Source: Thioalbus denitrificans | GTDB taxonomy: Bacteria > Pseudomonadota > Gammaproteobacteria > DSM-26407 | Reading direction: 5' to 3' | NCBI RefSeq assembly: GCF_003337735.1 | Contig: NZ_QPJY01000002.1 | Coordinates: forward strand, 186,001-250,000 | Length of the DNA stretch: 64,000 nt | In this document: positions 1 to 7,783 of the stretch, piece after piece | Position numbering within the stretch: position 1 is the stretch's first letter | Layout: the number at the start of each line of letters is the position of its first letter | Program-made: the position numbers and the translations under genes | Notes under the pieces: generated by a model | Seen by the model: the letters and a program-made list of their open reading frames with translations, nothing else | Told to the model about the DNA's origin: nothing | Databases searched by the model: none

Positions 1-988
1 TGAAGCGCTTGTGCAGCATGGCCACGATGATGGCGCCGAAGGAGCCGATGCCGGCGGCTTCCACCGGGGTGGCGACGCCGGCGAACAGCAGGCCCAGCAC
101 CAGGAACACCAGCACGGTCGGGGCGATGAGCTGGCGCACGAGGAGAATCTTCTCCCGCATGCCGATGCGCTCCTCCTTGGGCATGGCGGGCCCCAGGGCC
201 GGGTTGAGCCAGGTGCGGAAGAGTACATAGGCGATGTACATGCCCGAGAGCATCAGGCCGGGAATGATGGCGCCCAGGTAGAGCTCGCCCACCGACTGCT
301 GGGCCACCACGGCGTAGAGAATGGCCAGGATGGAGGGCGGGATCAGGATGCCGAGGGTGCCACCGGCCATGATGGAGCCGAGCGCGATCTGCGGGTCGTA
401 CTTGCGCTTGAGCATGGCCGGCAGGGCGATGATGCCCATGGTCACCACCGCCGCGCCGATGACGCCCACCATGGCCGCGAGCAGGGTGGAGGCGATGATG
501 GTGGCCGCGGCCAGGCCGCCGCGCAGGCCGCCCATCCACTTGTAGACCACATCGAACATCTCCTCGATGAGGCCCGCCCGCTCCAGCATGGAGGCCATGA
601 AGATGAACAGCGGGATGGCGGCCAGATCCGAGTTGGTCATCATCGGGAAGATGCGGCTGGGGATGATGTTGAGCATCACCTGGTCGCCGATCAGATAGAT
701 GAAGACCACACCCAGGCCGCCGGTGACGAAGGCCAGTGGCAGACCGAGCATCAGCAGCACCAGCAGGCTGCCGAACATGATGATGGTCAGCTCGGCGATG
801 TCGGTATCGCCGAGGATGCCGGCGCTGCGGAACAGGAAGTATTCATCCCCGTAAGGGTCGTAGAAGGCGATGTTGATCACTTCCACCGCCACCACCAGCA
901 GCAGGGCGACGCTGGCCAGGATCATGGCCCAGGTCCAGAACCGGCCCATCAGGCTTGGATTCGGGGCGGATGCGGTTGCTGCATTCAT
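1..988 (-). CDS. TRAP transporter large permease, DctM type (partial, C-terminus outside window)
   Basis: This is the membrane subunit that carries out sodium-coupled solute uptake with a periplasmic binding protein and a small permease. About 329 residues are present from an ATG at 988, preceded by a GAGGAAG Shine-Dalgarno, and the frame stays open to the window edge. The translation is a series of long hydrophobic helices with the family hallmark GILIPPS in the segment MAGGTLGILIPPS, followed by a FAGVATPVEAAG-like stretch near the end. It starts one base after the stop of the small permease, so the two are translationally linked. Downstream continuation is outside the window; the missing part is a window-edge effect, not a broken gene. 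The substrate cannot be read from this subunit; context (acid-sugar kinase, TPP enzyme) suggests a polyhydroxy or keto acid. Confidence 0.93.
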   Translation of the reverse strand, partial: MNAATASAPNPSLMGRFWTWAMILASVALLLVVAVEVINIAFYDPYGDEYFLFRSAGILGDTDIAELTIIMFGSLLVLLMLGLPLAFVTGGLGVVFIYLIGDQVMLNIIPSRIFPMMTNSDLAAIPLFIFMASMLERAGLIEEMFDVVYKWMGGLRGGLAAATIIASTLLAAMVGVIGAAVVTMGIIALPAMLKRKYDPQIALGSIMAGGTLGILIPPSILAILYAVVAQQSVGELYLGAIIPGLMLSGMYIAYVLFRTWLNPALGPAMPKEERIGMREKILLVRQLIAPTVLVFLVLGLLFAGVATPVEAAGIGSFGAIIVAMLHKRF

Positions 989-989
989 G

Positions 990-1685
990 TCAGACTTCCT
1001 CCCCGAGACTGCGGAACAGCTGGATGTCCTTGATGAGTTTCGACAGGCCGGCCAGGGTGATGAGGATTGCGCCGAGCAGCATCATCCCCTTCACCGGCCA
1101 GTACTGAATGCCCCAGGTCTCCACGGTGGTTTCGCCCATCCCGTAGGAATTCATGAAGAACTTCCACGAGGTGCCCATCAATGCCGCGGCGAAGATGAAG
1201 AAGAACACCGAGGTGAAGATGTCCATGCCCACCCGCCCGCGCACGGGCAGCTTCACATAGAGGATGTCCACCCGCACATGGGCGCCGTGGAGCAGGGCGA
1301 AGGCCCCGGCGAGCAGATACTGCATGCCGAACAGAAGGTAGGAGGACTCGTGCACCCAGATGGTGGGCATGTTGAAGAGATAGCGCATCACCACTTCATA
1401 GAAGTAGGCGCACACGGCATTGACGGTCCAGAACGCCACGAAGATGCCGGACATGTTGCTGATCCAGTCCACGACGCGGGTGAAGCGGTTGCCGGGGGCA
1501 TGCAGCGCCGGGTCTTCCTCGGCCAGCAGGTCGATGTCCAGCGCCTCGTCGGGGGCGGGCGCCACGGCCGGTGCATCGCCGCGCCGGCGCGTGAAGAACA
1601 TGAGGATGATGGGCATGATCACCAGCCAGCCCCAGTAGAACCAGTGGGGCAGCACGAATCCGAAACCGTGCAGTTCCTGTGACAT
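990..1685 (-). CDS. TRAP transporter small permease, DctQ type, with extra N-terminal helix
   Basis: This is the four-helix small membrane subunit of the tripartite TRAP transporter (231 residues). The core is recognisable from about residue 70: VDWISNMSGIFVAFWTVNAV, then the VVMRYLFNMP and WVHESSYLL motifs, and GAHVRVDILY, which is the usual DctQ signature around helix 3. Unusually, the core is preceded by another hydrophobic segment (about residues 10-30, FVLPHWFYWGWLVIMPIILM) and then a roughly 40-residue Ala/Pro/Asp-rich linker, giving five predicted membrane spans rather than four. Start chosen at ATG 1685, with GGAG upstream. It lies 71 bases after dctP and one base before dctM. Expression is probably reduced relative to the binding protein by the hairpin at 1714-1739. 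Confidence 0.93.
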   Translation of the reverse strand: MSQELHGFGFVLPHWFYWGWLVIMPIILMFFTRRRGDAPAVAPAPDEALDIDLLAEEDPALHAPGNRFTRVVDWISNMSGIFVAFWTVNAVCAYFYEVVMRYLFNMPTIWVHESSYLLFGMQYLLAGAFALLHGAHVRVDILYVKLPVRGRVGMDIFTSVFFFIFAAALMGTSWKFFMNSYGMGETTVETWGIQYWPVKGMMLLGAILITLAGLSKLIKDIQLFRSLGEEV

Positions 1686-1713
1686 GATGCGTGACTCCAG
1701 GGTGGAGGAAACG

Positions 1714-1739
1714 CCGGCGGGCGGCAATCCGCCCGCCGG
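1714..1739 (-). other. Intercistronic hairpin between dctP and dctQ of TRAP system 1
   Basis: A perfect 11-bp inverted repeat (CCGGCGGGCGG, 1714-1724, and its complement, 1729-1739) closes a CAAT loop in the 71-base gap between the binding protein and the small permease. There is no T-run, so it is not a canonical terminator. In binding-protein operons such hairpins commonly protect the upstream message and lower permease expression; that role is inferred here. Confidence 0.7.
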
Positions 1740-1756
1740 AACCGTGGCAGTGGGGG

Positions 1757-2902
1757 CTACAGGCTGTAGCCCTTGATGTCCTCGGGGGTCACGTACCCCA
1801 TGATGTCGTTCATCATGTAGTCGAGCTGCAGCTTGAACACCCGCTTGGCGTCCTCGTCCTTGCTGGCCCACTTGAACCAGATGGGGATGGCCTTGCGGCG
1901 GAATTCCTCCACATCCTCGCCGCTGAGGCGCGACACGATGCTGCCCGCATCCTTGAACTTCTTCATCGCCTCCACGTTGCGCTTCTGGATGGTCACGTAG
2001 TGGTGCAGGGAGTAGGCGGCCACCTGCTCCTCGACGAACTGCTGCACCTTGGGCGACAGGCGCTTCCAGGCGCCCAGGTTGACGGTGAGGTCCATGAGGT
2101 CGACGGGCTGGTAGATGGACATCAGGCCGGGGGGGCCGAAGAGGATGTACTTGGCGACCTGGGCGAAGCCGAGGTCCCAGTTGACCGCCGGGCCCACGTA
2201 ATCGGCCGCGTCGATGGTGCCCTTCTCCAGCGCCGGGAAGATATCGGAACCGGGCAGGCTGACGGTGCTGGCGCCGAAGGCCTGGAACACCTCCGAGACC
2301 ATGCCGCCCGGCACGCGCAGCTTCAGGCCCTGGAAGTCGGCCACGCTGTTCACCGGCACCTTGGAGTGGATGATGTTGGCGTCGTGGTGGATGTGGCCGA
2401 CGTAGAACAGGCCATGCTTGGCGTAGATGTCGCGGGCCATCTCGCGCATGCCCAGCCCGAGGTACAGGGTGTCCCACTGGGCCGGCTGATCGGGGCCCAC
2501 CGGGTAGGAGGAGAGGAACACCGAGGCGGGAATCTTGCCGGCCCAGTAGAGGGTGAAGGGATTCATGCCCTGCAGCACCCCGGTCTGCACCGCCTCGAAC
2601 AGGGCGTTGTTGTCGGCGGCCACGGCCTTGGCGGGGAAGGGCTTGACGGTGAGCTCGCCGTCGGATTTCTCCTCGAAGCCGTTGCACCACTCCTCGAACA
2701 GGGTGTAGCCGGTGGTGCCGGCGTCCCAGGTGGTCTGCACCTTCCAGGTCTGGCCCTTGGCGGCCTCGGCGTTGCGGATGTAGGGGGCGCCTAGAATGGC
2801 AACGCCACCCACGGCAGCGGCGCTCTTGAGGAAGTTGCGGCGGCCCGTCCGCTCGGGGGACCCCGTCCCTTCCGGTGCCTGGGGCTTCTGGTCGTCTTTC
2901 AT
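1757..2902 (-). CDS. TRAP transporter substrate-binding protein, DctP/TakP-like, Tat-exported
   Basis: This is a periplasmic binding protein of 381 residues that delivers solute to the DctQM permease. The N-terminus has a twin-arginine signal (GRRNFLKSAAAVGGVAILGA, arginines at 21-22) with a likely cleavage near AEAAKG, so the protein is probably exported folded. The mature part has the DctP-fold landmarks LKLRVPGGMVSEVFQAFGA, LPGSDIFPALEKGTIDAADYVGP and a C-terminal helical stretch. The last of these resembles the TakP subgroup, whose studied member binds alpha-keto acids; this assignment rests on motif similarity only. It is the first transporter gene after the kinase, but is separated from it by 234 bases that carry a possible IclR operator (3111-3125), so it may have its own promoter. 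Confidence 0.95.
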   Translation of the reverse strand: MKDDQKPQAPEGTGSPERTGRRNFLKSAAAVGGVAILGAPYIRNAEAAKGQTWKVQTTWDAGTTGYTLFEEWCNGFEEKSDGELTVKPFPAKAVAADNNALFEAVQTGVLQGMNPFTLYWAGKIPASVFLSSYPVGPDQPAQWDTLYLGLGMREMARDIYAKHGLFYVGHIHHDANIIHSKVPVNSVADFQGLKLRVPGGMVSEVFQAFGASTVSLPGSDIFPALEKGTIDAADYVGPAVNWDLGFAQVAKYILFGPPGLMSIYQPVDLMDLTVNLGAWKRLSPKVQQFVEEQVAAYSLHHYVTIQKRNVEAMKKFKDAGSIVSRLSGEDVEEFRRKAIPIWFKWASKDEDAKRVFKLQLDYMMNDIMGYVTPEDIKGYSL

Positions 2903-3110
2903 GCTTGTTCCTCCATCGGTTGCGCGGTTTGGCCACGGCCACGGGCCGTCGCCTGCCTGGGAACTGCGGGCAGCTCCCTGGGGCCGTCTGGCTGCGGCCC
3001 TCTGTCCGGCGTCCGTTGTAGTCTGTTGTTGGACGCCTGATTCTTATTCTCGTTGAAGCTTATGCGACCCTCGGCGCTTTGCGCTCTTGTTCTGGCAATT
3101 GTTCACACGT

Positions 3111-3125
3111 GTTTACATGGTGAAC
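3111..3125. promoter_or_regulatory. Putative IclR-family operator upstream of the TRAP genes
   Basis: GTTTACATGGTGAAC is a near-perfect palindrome that matches 12 of 15 positions of the palindrome overlapping the start region of the divergent IclR gene (6824-6838). A second half-site GTTCAC at 3101-3106 makes an additional perfect GTTCAC/GTGAAC pair with 13 bases between. It lies 11 bases beyond the kinase stop codon, about 210 bases before the dctP start. Binding by the IclR protein is inferred from the shared sequence. Confidence 0.5.
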
Positions 3126-3136
3126 GGAAACCTGTA

Positions 3137-4492
3137 TCAGTTCCGGGCCTCCCGTGCCCCTTGCCTCGCCACCGCCGCGGGAGCCAGGCGGCGGTAGGCC
3201 TCCGCCAGCGCCCCGGCATCGCCCACGTTGCCGGGGAATATGACCACCGGCAGGTCGGGGTAGCGGGGATGGTCCGCCGGGCAGCGCACCACCGAGCAAC
3301 CGGGCAGGATCTGGCCCACCACCCGGCTGCTGCGCAGGGCGAGGCCCCGGGCCAGGGTGTCGTTGGAGGTGATGCCGCCCTTGCTGATGAGAAAGCCCAG
3401 GCTCTCCGGCAGGCCGCGGATTATGTCCATCAGAAAATCGGAGACCCGTTCGCCGAAGGCGAGCCGCACCGCGGTATCGGCGAAGGTGCGCTCGGTGCGG
3501 CTGGTGTATATCACCGCCGTACCGCCCGCGGCGTGGGCCGCGGCGGCCCGTTCCAGGATCTCCTCCAGCATGGTCGCCCGTTCCCTCTCCAGGCGATCCA
3601 CATCCACTTCCAGCGGCACCGTGCCCGGCTCCCGCAGCAGTGCCTCCAGCTGCTCGGTGGTCTTGCGCACGTGGGAGCCCACCACCACGGCGCCGGGACG
3701 TCCGCCGCGGACGTAGGCGGCCATGGCGTCCGGCGCCACCGGCTGGGGCGGCAGGGCGGCCAGGGATGTGAGCAGGCTGGCGGCGCTGCGGAACAGGAAG
3801 CGGCGGCCCTCCCCGGCGGCGGCCTGGAGCTGGCGGCAGAAGTGGTCCAGATCCGCCTGCTTTTCGGCGTCCACCACGCAGCAGGCGTTGCCCTCCAGGG
3901 CCAGCAGCCGCGCCCGGATGTCGCCGCGCACGTCCGCGAGCAGGAACCGCTCCACCCGGCTGGCGGGGATCCGGCCGCCGGTCTTCTCCTCCACATAGTC
4001 GGGGAGGAAGCTGTGGCGATAGCCGAACACCGAGTCCCGGGCGAACTCCGTCTCGTGCACCGGCACCTCCCGCCCGTCCACCACCAGGTAGTGGACGCTG
4101 CCGCGGGTGATGCGCCCGGCCTCGAAGAAGGCGGGCACCAGGAAGTGGGCGTCGAAGGGCCCCAGCTCCGCGGCGATCACATCGGTCTCCACCGGGTAGT
4201 GGCCGCGCAGGGTCGAGTCGGAGCGGCTGACCAGGATCGGGTTGACGGGGTGTCCCCGGGCGGCGAGAGCGCCCAGCGCCCGGCTCAGGTTGCCGCACAC
4301 TTCCCGGGTGACCGCCGCGGCCCGTGCGGCGTCCATGCCGCGGGTGTTGGTGAGGACGAAGAACAGTGGTGATTCGTCCAGAATCGCCTCGCGCAGGGTC
4401 GCCTCGTCCCAGCGGGTGAGCAGCAGGCAGCCATGAACCGTCTGCGACCCGGTGGGATCGTCGTCCAGCACTATGATCTTGGTCGCGGCCAT
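3137..4492 (-). CDS. DUF1537 four-carbon acid-sugar kinase family protein
   Basis: This is a 451-residue ATP-dependent kinase of the DUF1537 family, whose studied members phosphorylate 3-oxo-tetronates, D-threonate/D-erythronate and related acid sugars. The N-terminal domain opens with the family motif DDDPTGSQT (residues 10-18), followed by VSRSDSTLRGHYP (88-100), which contributes to acid-sugar binding. The C-terminal nucleotide-binding domain has VVVGSHVRKTTEQLE, SKGGITSND (about 370-378) and VIFPGNVGD near 417-425. Length and motif set are complete. It begins 6 bases after the TPP enzyme's stop, so the two are co-transcribed. Family members usually sit beside an oxidase/isomerase and a class II aldolase; here no aldolase is seen and a phosphoketolase-like enzyme takes that place. 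The exact substrate is unknown. Confidence 0.93.
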   Translation of the reverse strand: MAATKIIVLDDDPTGSQTVHGCLLLTRWDEATLREAILDESPLFFVLTNTRGMDAARAAAVTREVCGNLSRALGALAARGHPVNPILVSRSDSTLRGHYPVETDVIAAELGPFDAHFLVPAFFEAGRITRGSVHYLVVDGREVPVHETEFARDSVFGYRHSFLPDYVEEKTGGRIPASRVERFLLADVRGDIRARLLALEGNACCVVDAEKQADLDHFCRQLQAAAGEGRRFLFRSAASLLTSLAALPPQPVAPDAMAAYVRGGRPGAVVVGSHVRKTTEQLEALLREPGTVPLEVDVDRLERERATMLEEILERAAAAHAAGGTAVIYTSRTERTFADTAVRLAFGERVSDFLMDIIRGLPESLGFLISKGGITSNDTLARGLALRSSRVVGQILPGCSVVRCPADHPRYPDLPVVIFPGNVGDAGALAEAYRRLAPAAVARQGAREARN

Positions 4493-4498
4493 CGGCGA

Positions 4499-6727
4499 TC
4501 AGCCCAGCAGGTCCCGCACCCGGCCGCTCAATGTCCCGGCGGTGATGCCGTTGAGCTCCATGAGCTCCGCCGGGGAGGCGGTGGTCTCGCCGCGCTTCCA
4601 GGCGAACACCTCCCGGCGCGGGGCGCGGGTGCGCAGCAGCACCGGCTCCAGCGGGGCGCTCGGGCCGCCGCTGACCGCCAACAGGGCATCGCCGTCGAAC
4701 AGGGCATTGAAGTGATCGTCGTCCATGAAGGCGTTGTCCGGCTCGGAGACGCTGTCCCAGGCCACGTCCAGGGGACGGTAGAGCCGCCTCGGGTTGATGA
4801 CCGCCACGATCCGCACCCGGTAGCCGTCCGCCTCGAGCCGGTCGCGGGCTTCGAACACCGGCAGCAGCACCATGTCGCCGGTGACGGCGAAGACCACGGT
4901 CCCGCGGTCGCCGGCAGCGCTCTCGTAGAGCACGGCGGCGCCGTTCTCGACCCCGTTTCGGGCCTCCTCCAGGGTGAGATGGATCGGCAGCGGGCTCTTG
5001 GAGGCGATGATCACCATGCCCTTGTTCCAGCTGTTGGTGGCCCATTCGTAGGCCACCTGGATGGTGTTGGCGTCACAGGGGAACAGCGGGTAGACGTTGC
5101 CGTTGCGCATCATGGCGCCGAAGTAGTTCTCGATCTCCGGACGCTGGTGGGTCCAGCCGTTACGGCCCTGCTCCAGGGCGCCGGCGGTGAACATGCACAC
5201 CACCGAGGGGGTGCGCCGGCGCAACTCGGCCATGGCCTGGGTGACCGTCTGCACGATGGGCCAGCCGTTGATGGCGAAGCTCTCGTAGGAGAGCCACAGG
5301 GCGCGCGAGCCGAACAGGGACAGGCCGGCGGCCAGGCCCGCGCAGGCATCCTCGTTGAGCGGTTCATAGACCTGTCCGGCCGGCTCCTGGTTGTAGAGCG
5401 GGTCGGTGTTGGGGTGGCGAATCTTGAGCGCCTCGTTGATGTTCTTCATGCCGGAGGCCTCGTTGCCGTCGGCGTTGGTCACCACGAAGCGGGGATCGGC
5501 GCCGCCCACGGCCGCCACCAGGGCGCCCATGGCCGTGGAGGGCACCGCCTTCTCGTCCCTGGAGAACTCCTTGCAGGGCAGCTTTCCGAGGGGGGGCAGA
5601 TCCAGCACCCGCTCGGTGACCACGGTACGCACGGCGGGCCCGCCGCCCGCGCGGACGAAATTCTCGCGCACGACTCTCCAGGCCGCGGGGCTCAGGGCGC
5701 GGCGCTTCAGCCCCTCGATCATGTGGGGCTGGTCCAGGGTGTCGGCCGGGTACAGGTTGTGGGACTTGGAACCCACGGTATGGACGCCGGCACCCTTGAG
5801 CTGCTTGACGATGAAGGCGGTCAGGCGTCCGCCCAGGGCCGAGCGTGCGGCGCGATCCATGCCGGCGAGCACCGCGCCGGTGAAGGCCAGCCGTGCGGCA
5901 TGGGAGAAGTGGGTGCTGTCCACATAGGGACCTTCCTGGCCGGAATCGTCGAAGTCCCGGGCATCCACCAGCACCACCTCCTGGAAACCGTGTCCCTTCC
6001 AGTAGGCCACCATCTGCTCATTGCTGAGGTTGGAGACCATGGAGTGGTGTTCCTGGCTGTAGCCGTTCCAGATCAGCACCGGCAGGAAGTTGGTGGCCTG
6101 GGGATAGGCGGTGTTGAAATGCATCATGGAGGAGAGCACATAGGGCTCCCCGAAGCCGCCGTCGCCGAGGGTGCAGGGGAACAGGGTGCCGGGGTGGAGC
6201 AGGGCGCCGGCCATGGCGAAGTGCTGGCCCTGGCCGAGCGGACCGGCGGGAGCGAGGATGCCGGGAATGGCGCCGGAGAGGTGCCCCAGCAGACCGTGGC
6301 GCTCGCGAAAGCGTTCGCGCAGGTCGGAAACGGTGTGGATGCCCATCTCCTCCAGGGAGGTATCGAGGAACATCGCGCTGTAGAACCCCGGCGCGTGGTG
6401 GCCCACCTCGGTGACGATGTTGGTGTGGCCCAGCATCACCAGGGCCGCATAGGCGTCGGCGCTGCTGGCGAAGCCGCCGGGATGGCCGGAGGCCTTGGCA
6501 CCGGTCACCTGCAGGGTCAGGTAACGCAGGGCGTCGGCCATCAGCAGGGTCTGGTAGATCGACTCCGGAGCGGTCGGGTCGGCCACTGCCGTGGCGCCTT
6601 CGGGGATCGCCGCGGTGTGGGCCAGGCGGGTGAAGTCGGGCCATGGGCCCCCGAAGTGGTCGATGCCCGAGCAGAAATCCGGGGCGTGGTCTTCGGCGGA
6701 CTTGCTGATGACGGTGGCGCTGCTCAT
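4499..6727 (-). CDS. Divergent phosphoketolase (XFP)-family thiamine diphosphate enzyme
   Basis: This 742-residue protein aligns along its length with xylulose-5-phosphate/fructose-6-phosphate phosphoketolases, which cleave ketose phosphates with phosphate to acetyl phosphate, but is shorter (the family is about 790-830) and distant. It has GHPGG at 81-85, VGHHAPGF at 108-115, LLGHLSGAIPG at 146-156, the TPP motif GDGGFGEP (188-195) through N221, SKSHN (320-324), AGQVYEPLNE (450-459) and NGWTHQRPE (523-531). By recalled alignment, bifidobacterial His97, His142, His320, Glu479 and His553 correspond to a His at 110/111, H149, H323, E455 and H527, so catalysis looks intact. A transketolase role is less likely given the XFP-like C-terminal third. 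ATG 6727 was chosen because upstream codons enter the regulator promoter. It is first gene of the set, divergent from the IclR regulator, with the kinase 6 bases downstream. The physiological substrate is unknown. Confidence 0.85.
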   Translation of the reverse strand: MSSATVISKSAEDHAPDFCSGIDHFGGPWPDFTRLAHTAAIPEGATAVADPTAPESIYQTLLMADALRYLTLQVTGAKASGHPGGFASSADAYAALVMLGHTNIVTEVGHHAPGFYSAMFLDTSLEEMGIHTVSDLRERFRERHGLLGHLSGAIPGILAPAGPLGQGQHFAMAGALLHPGTLFPCTLGDGGFGEPYVLSSMMHFNTAYPQATNFLPVLIWNGYSQEHHSMVSNLSNEQMVAYWKGHGFQEVVLVDARDFDDSGQEGPYVDSTHFSHAARLAFTGAVLAGMDRAARSALGGRLTAFIVKQLKGAGVHTVGSKSHNLYPADTLDQPHMIEGLKRRALSPAAWRVVRENFVRAGGGPAVRTVVTERVLDLPPLGKLPCKEFSRDEKAVPSTAMGALVAAVGGADPRFVVTNADGNEASGMKNINEALKIRHPNTDPLYNQEPAGQVYEPLNEDACAGLAAGLSLFGSRALWLSYESFAINGWPIVQTVTQAMAELRRRTPSVVCMFTAGALEQGRNGWTHQRPEIENYFGAMMRNGNVYPLFPCDANTIQVAYEWATNSWNKGMVIIASKSPLPIHLTLEEARNGVENGAAVLYESAAGDRGTVVFAVTGDMVLLPVFEARDRLEADGYRVRIVAVINPRRLYRPLDVAWDSVSEPDNAFMDDDHFNALFDGDALLAVSGGPSAPLEPVLLRTRAPRREVFAWKRGETTASPAELMELNGITAGTLSGRVRDLLG

Positions 6728-6823
6728 GTTCGTCTCCCCACTGTTTGGCAGGTAATGGCGGCATACAGAAATTTTCTGGTCCAACCATAGCGGGGCGACT
6801 ACAATTCCACAATACACAATCGT

Positions 6824-6838
6824 TTTCACATGGTGAAA
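6824..6838. promoter_or_regulatory. Putative IclR operator between regulator and phosphoketolase-like gene
   Basis: TTTCAC-ATG-GTGAAA is a perfect 6-bp inverted repeat with a 3-base centre, placed in the 114-base divergent promoter region. It lies just upstream of, and includes the Shine-Dalgarno of, the regulator's preferred start (6842). A 12/15 match is found at 3111-3125 before the TRAP genes. Autoregulation and divergent control are inferred. Confidence 0.55.
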
Positions 6839-6841
6839 TTC

Positions 6842-7603
6842 ATGAAGCCAGCTTCCTCGATACAGGTCATCGATCGTGCCGCATCCCTCCTGGACGCCAT
6901 CGCCCGGGCCGGCGGGGAGGCGAGCCTGAAGGTGCTCGCCGCCGACTCCGGCCTGCACCCCTCCACGGCGTTCCGTATCCTGGGCTCCCTCATCGCCAAC
7001 AGCTACGTGGAGCGCAGCCCCACCGGCAACTACCGGCTTGGTATCCGTCTGCTGCAGCTGGCCGCCAAGGTGGGCACCCATCTGGATGTGCGCCGGGAGG
7101 CGCCGCCCATCATGGAGTGGCTGCGCAACGAGATCGGCGAGACGGTGAATCTCACCCTGCGGGATCGTGACGAGGTGGTCTACGTGGAGCGTTTCACCCC
7201 GAGCCGGATGATGCGCGTGGAGCAGGTGGTGGGCAGCCGCGCTCCGCTGCATGTGACCGCGGTGGGCAAGTTGTTGCTCGGAGTGGAGGGGGAGGCGGGA
7301 GTGCGCGCCTACGCGGAACGGACCCGGCTGCCTTCCTATACCCGCAATACCCTGGCGGAGGTGGAAAGCCTGGTCCGTGAAGTTCGCGAGGCCACTGCCC
7401 GGGGGTGGGCCCTGGATGACGAGGAGGCCGAGATGGGCGTGGGCTGCATCGGGGTGCTCATCCGCGACAACAACGGCCACGCCGTGGCCGGACTGTCCAT
7501 CTCCGCGCCCATCGATCGCCGTCGGGAGGAATGGATACCGCTGGTGGTGGAGGCGGGACGGCGAATCTCGGCCCGGCTTGGCCATGCGCCCGAAGGGGGA
7601 TGA
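6842..7603 (+). CDS. IclR-family transcriptional regulator
   Basis: A 253-residue regulator with an N-terminal winged helix-turn-helix (LKVLAADSGLHPSTAFRILG, about residues 29-48, wing ending SPTGNYRLG) and a C-terminal IclR effector-binding domain (VNLTLRDRDEVVYVERF, APLHVTAVGKLLL, ARGWALDDEEAEMGVGCIGV, VAGLSISAP). IclR proteins commonly control catabolic operons and respond to small carboxylates. An in-frame ATG at 6830 exists, but 6842 is preferred: GGTGA at 6832-6836 is a suitable Shine-Dalgarno for it, whereas nothing comparable precedes 6830. Divergent placement and the shared palindromes at 6824-6838 and 3111-3125 make it the likely regulator of the phosphoketolase-like/kinase/TRAP genes. 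Whether it represses or activates cannot be told. Confidence 0.93.
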   Translation: MKPASSIQVIDRAASLLDAIARAGGEASLKVLAADSGLHPSTAFRILGSLIANSYVERSPTGNYRLGIRLLQLAAKVGTHLDVRREAPPIMEWLRNEIGETVNLTLRDRDEVVYVERFTPSRMMRVEQVVGSRAPLHVTAVGKLLLGVEGEAGVRAYAERTRLPSYTRNTLAEVESLVREVREATARGWALDDEEAEMGVGCIGVLIRDNNGHAVAGLSISAPIDRRREEWIPLVVEAGRRISARLGHAPEGG

Positions 7604-7783
7604 ACGCTCCGGGTGGAGATAACCACACTGGACAAGGGGTGTTCGTAGGCGGTGCAAATGTTGTAAAAAGAGGTAGACCACCGGTGTGTGACAGCCGGAT
7701 GAAGGCCCGGTCGAGAGCGGACGTCCCGGGCCGGGGCGACAGGGAGGTTGCCTGGCAACAAGAATTCACCGCGAGGGAAAGCC
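7604..7783. other. Non-coding stretch between regulator and small ORF
   Basis: I find no tRNA, known riboswitch or clear terminator here. The only local structure is a short hairpin, GTTGCCTGGCAAC at 7747-7759, 24 bases before the small ORF. The stretch probably carries the promoter and leader of the downstream genes. Confidence 0.4.

Noticed and set aside
1-988. Truncated permease as a pseudogene
   Set aside because: The frame is open to the window edge, so the truncation is due to the window, not to decay.
4433-6790. A 785-codon open frame on the plus strand opposite the phosphoketolase-like gene
   Set aside because: The translation is Gly/His/Ala-rich without any domain, as expected for an antisense frame in GC-rich DNA; the minus strand encodes recognised enzymes.
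7604-7783. tRNA or riboswitch candidate before the small ORF
   Set aside because: I could not fold a cloverleaf with a proper acceptor stem and T-loop, and no known riboswitch core is visible.
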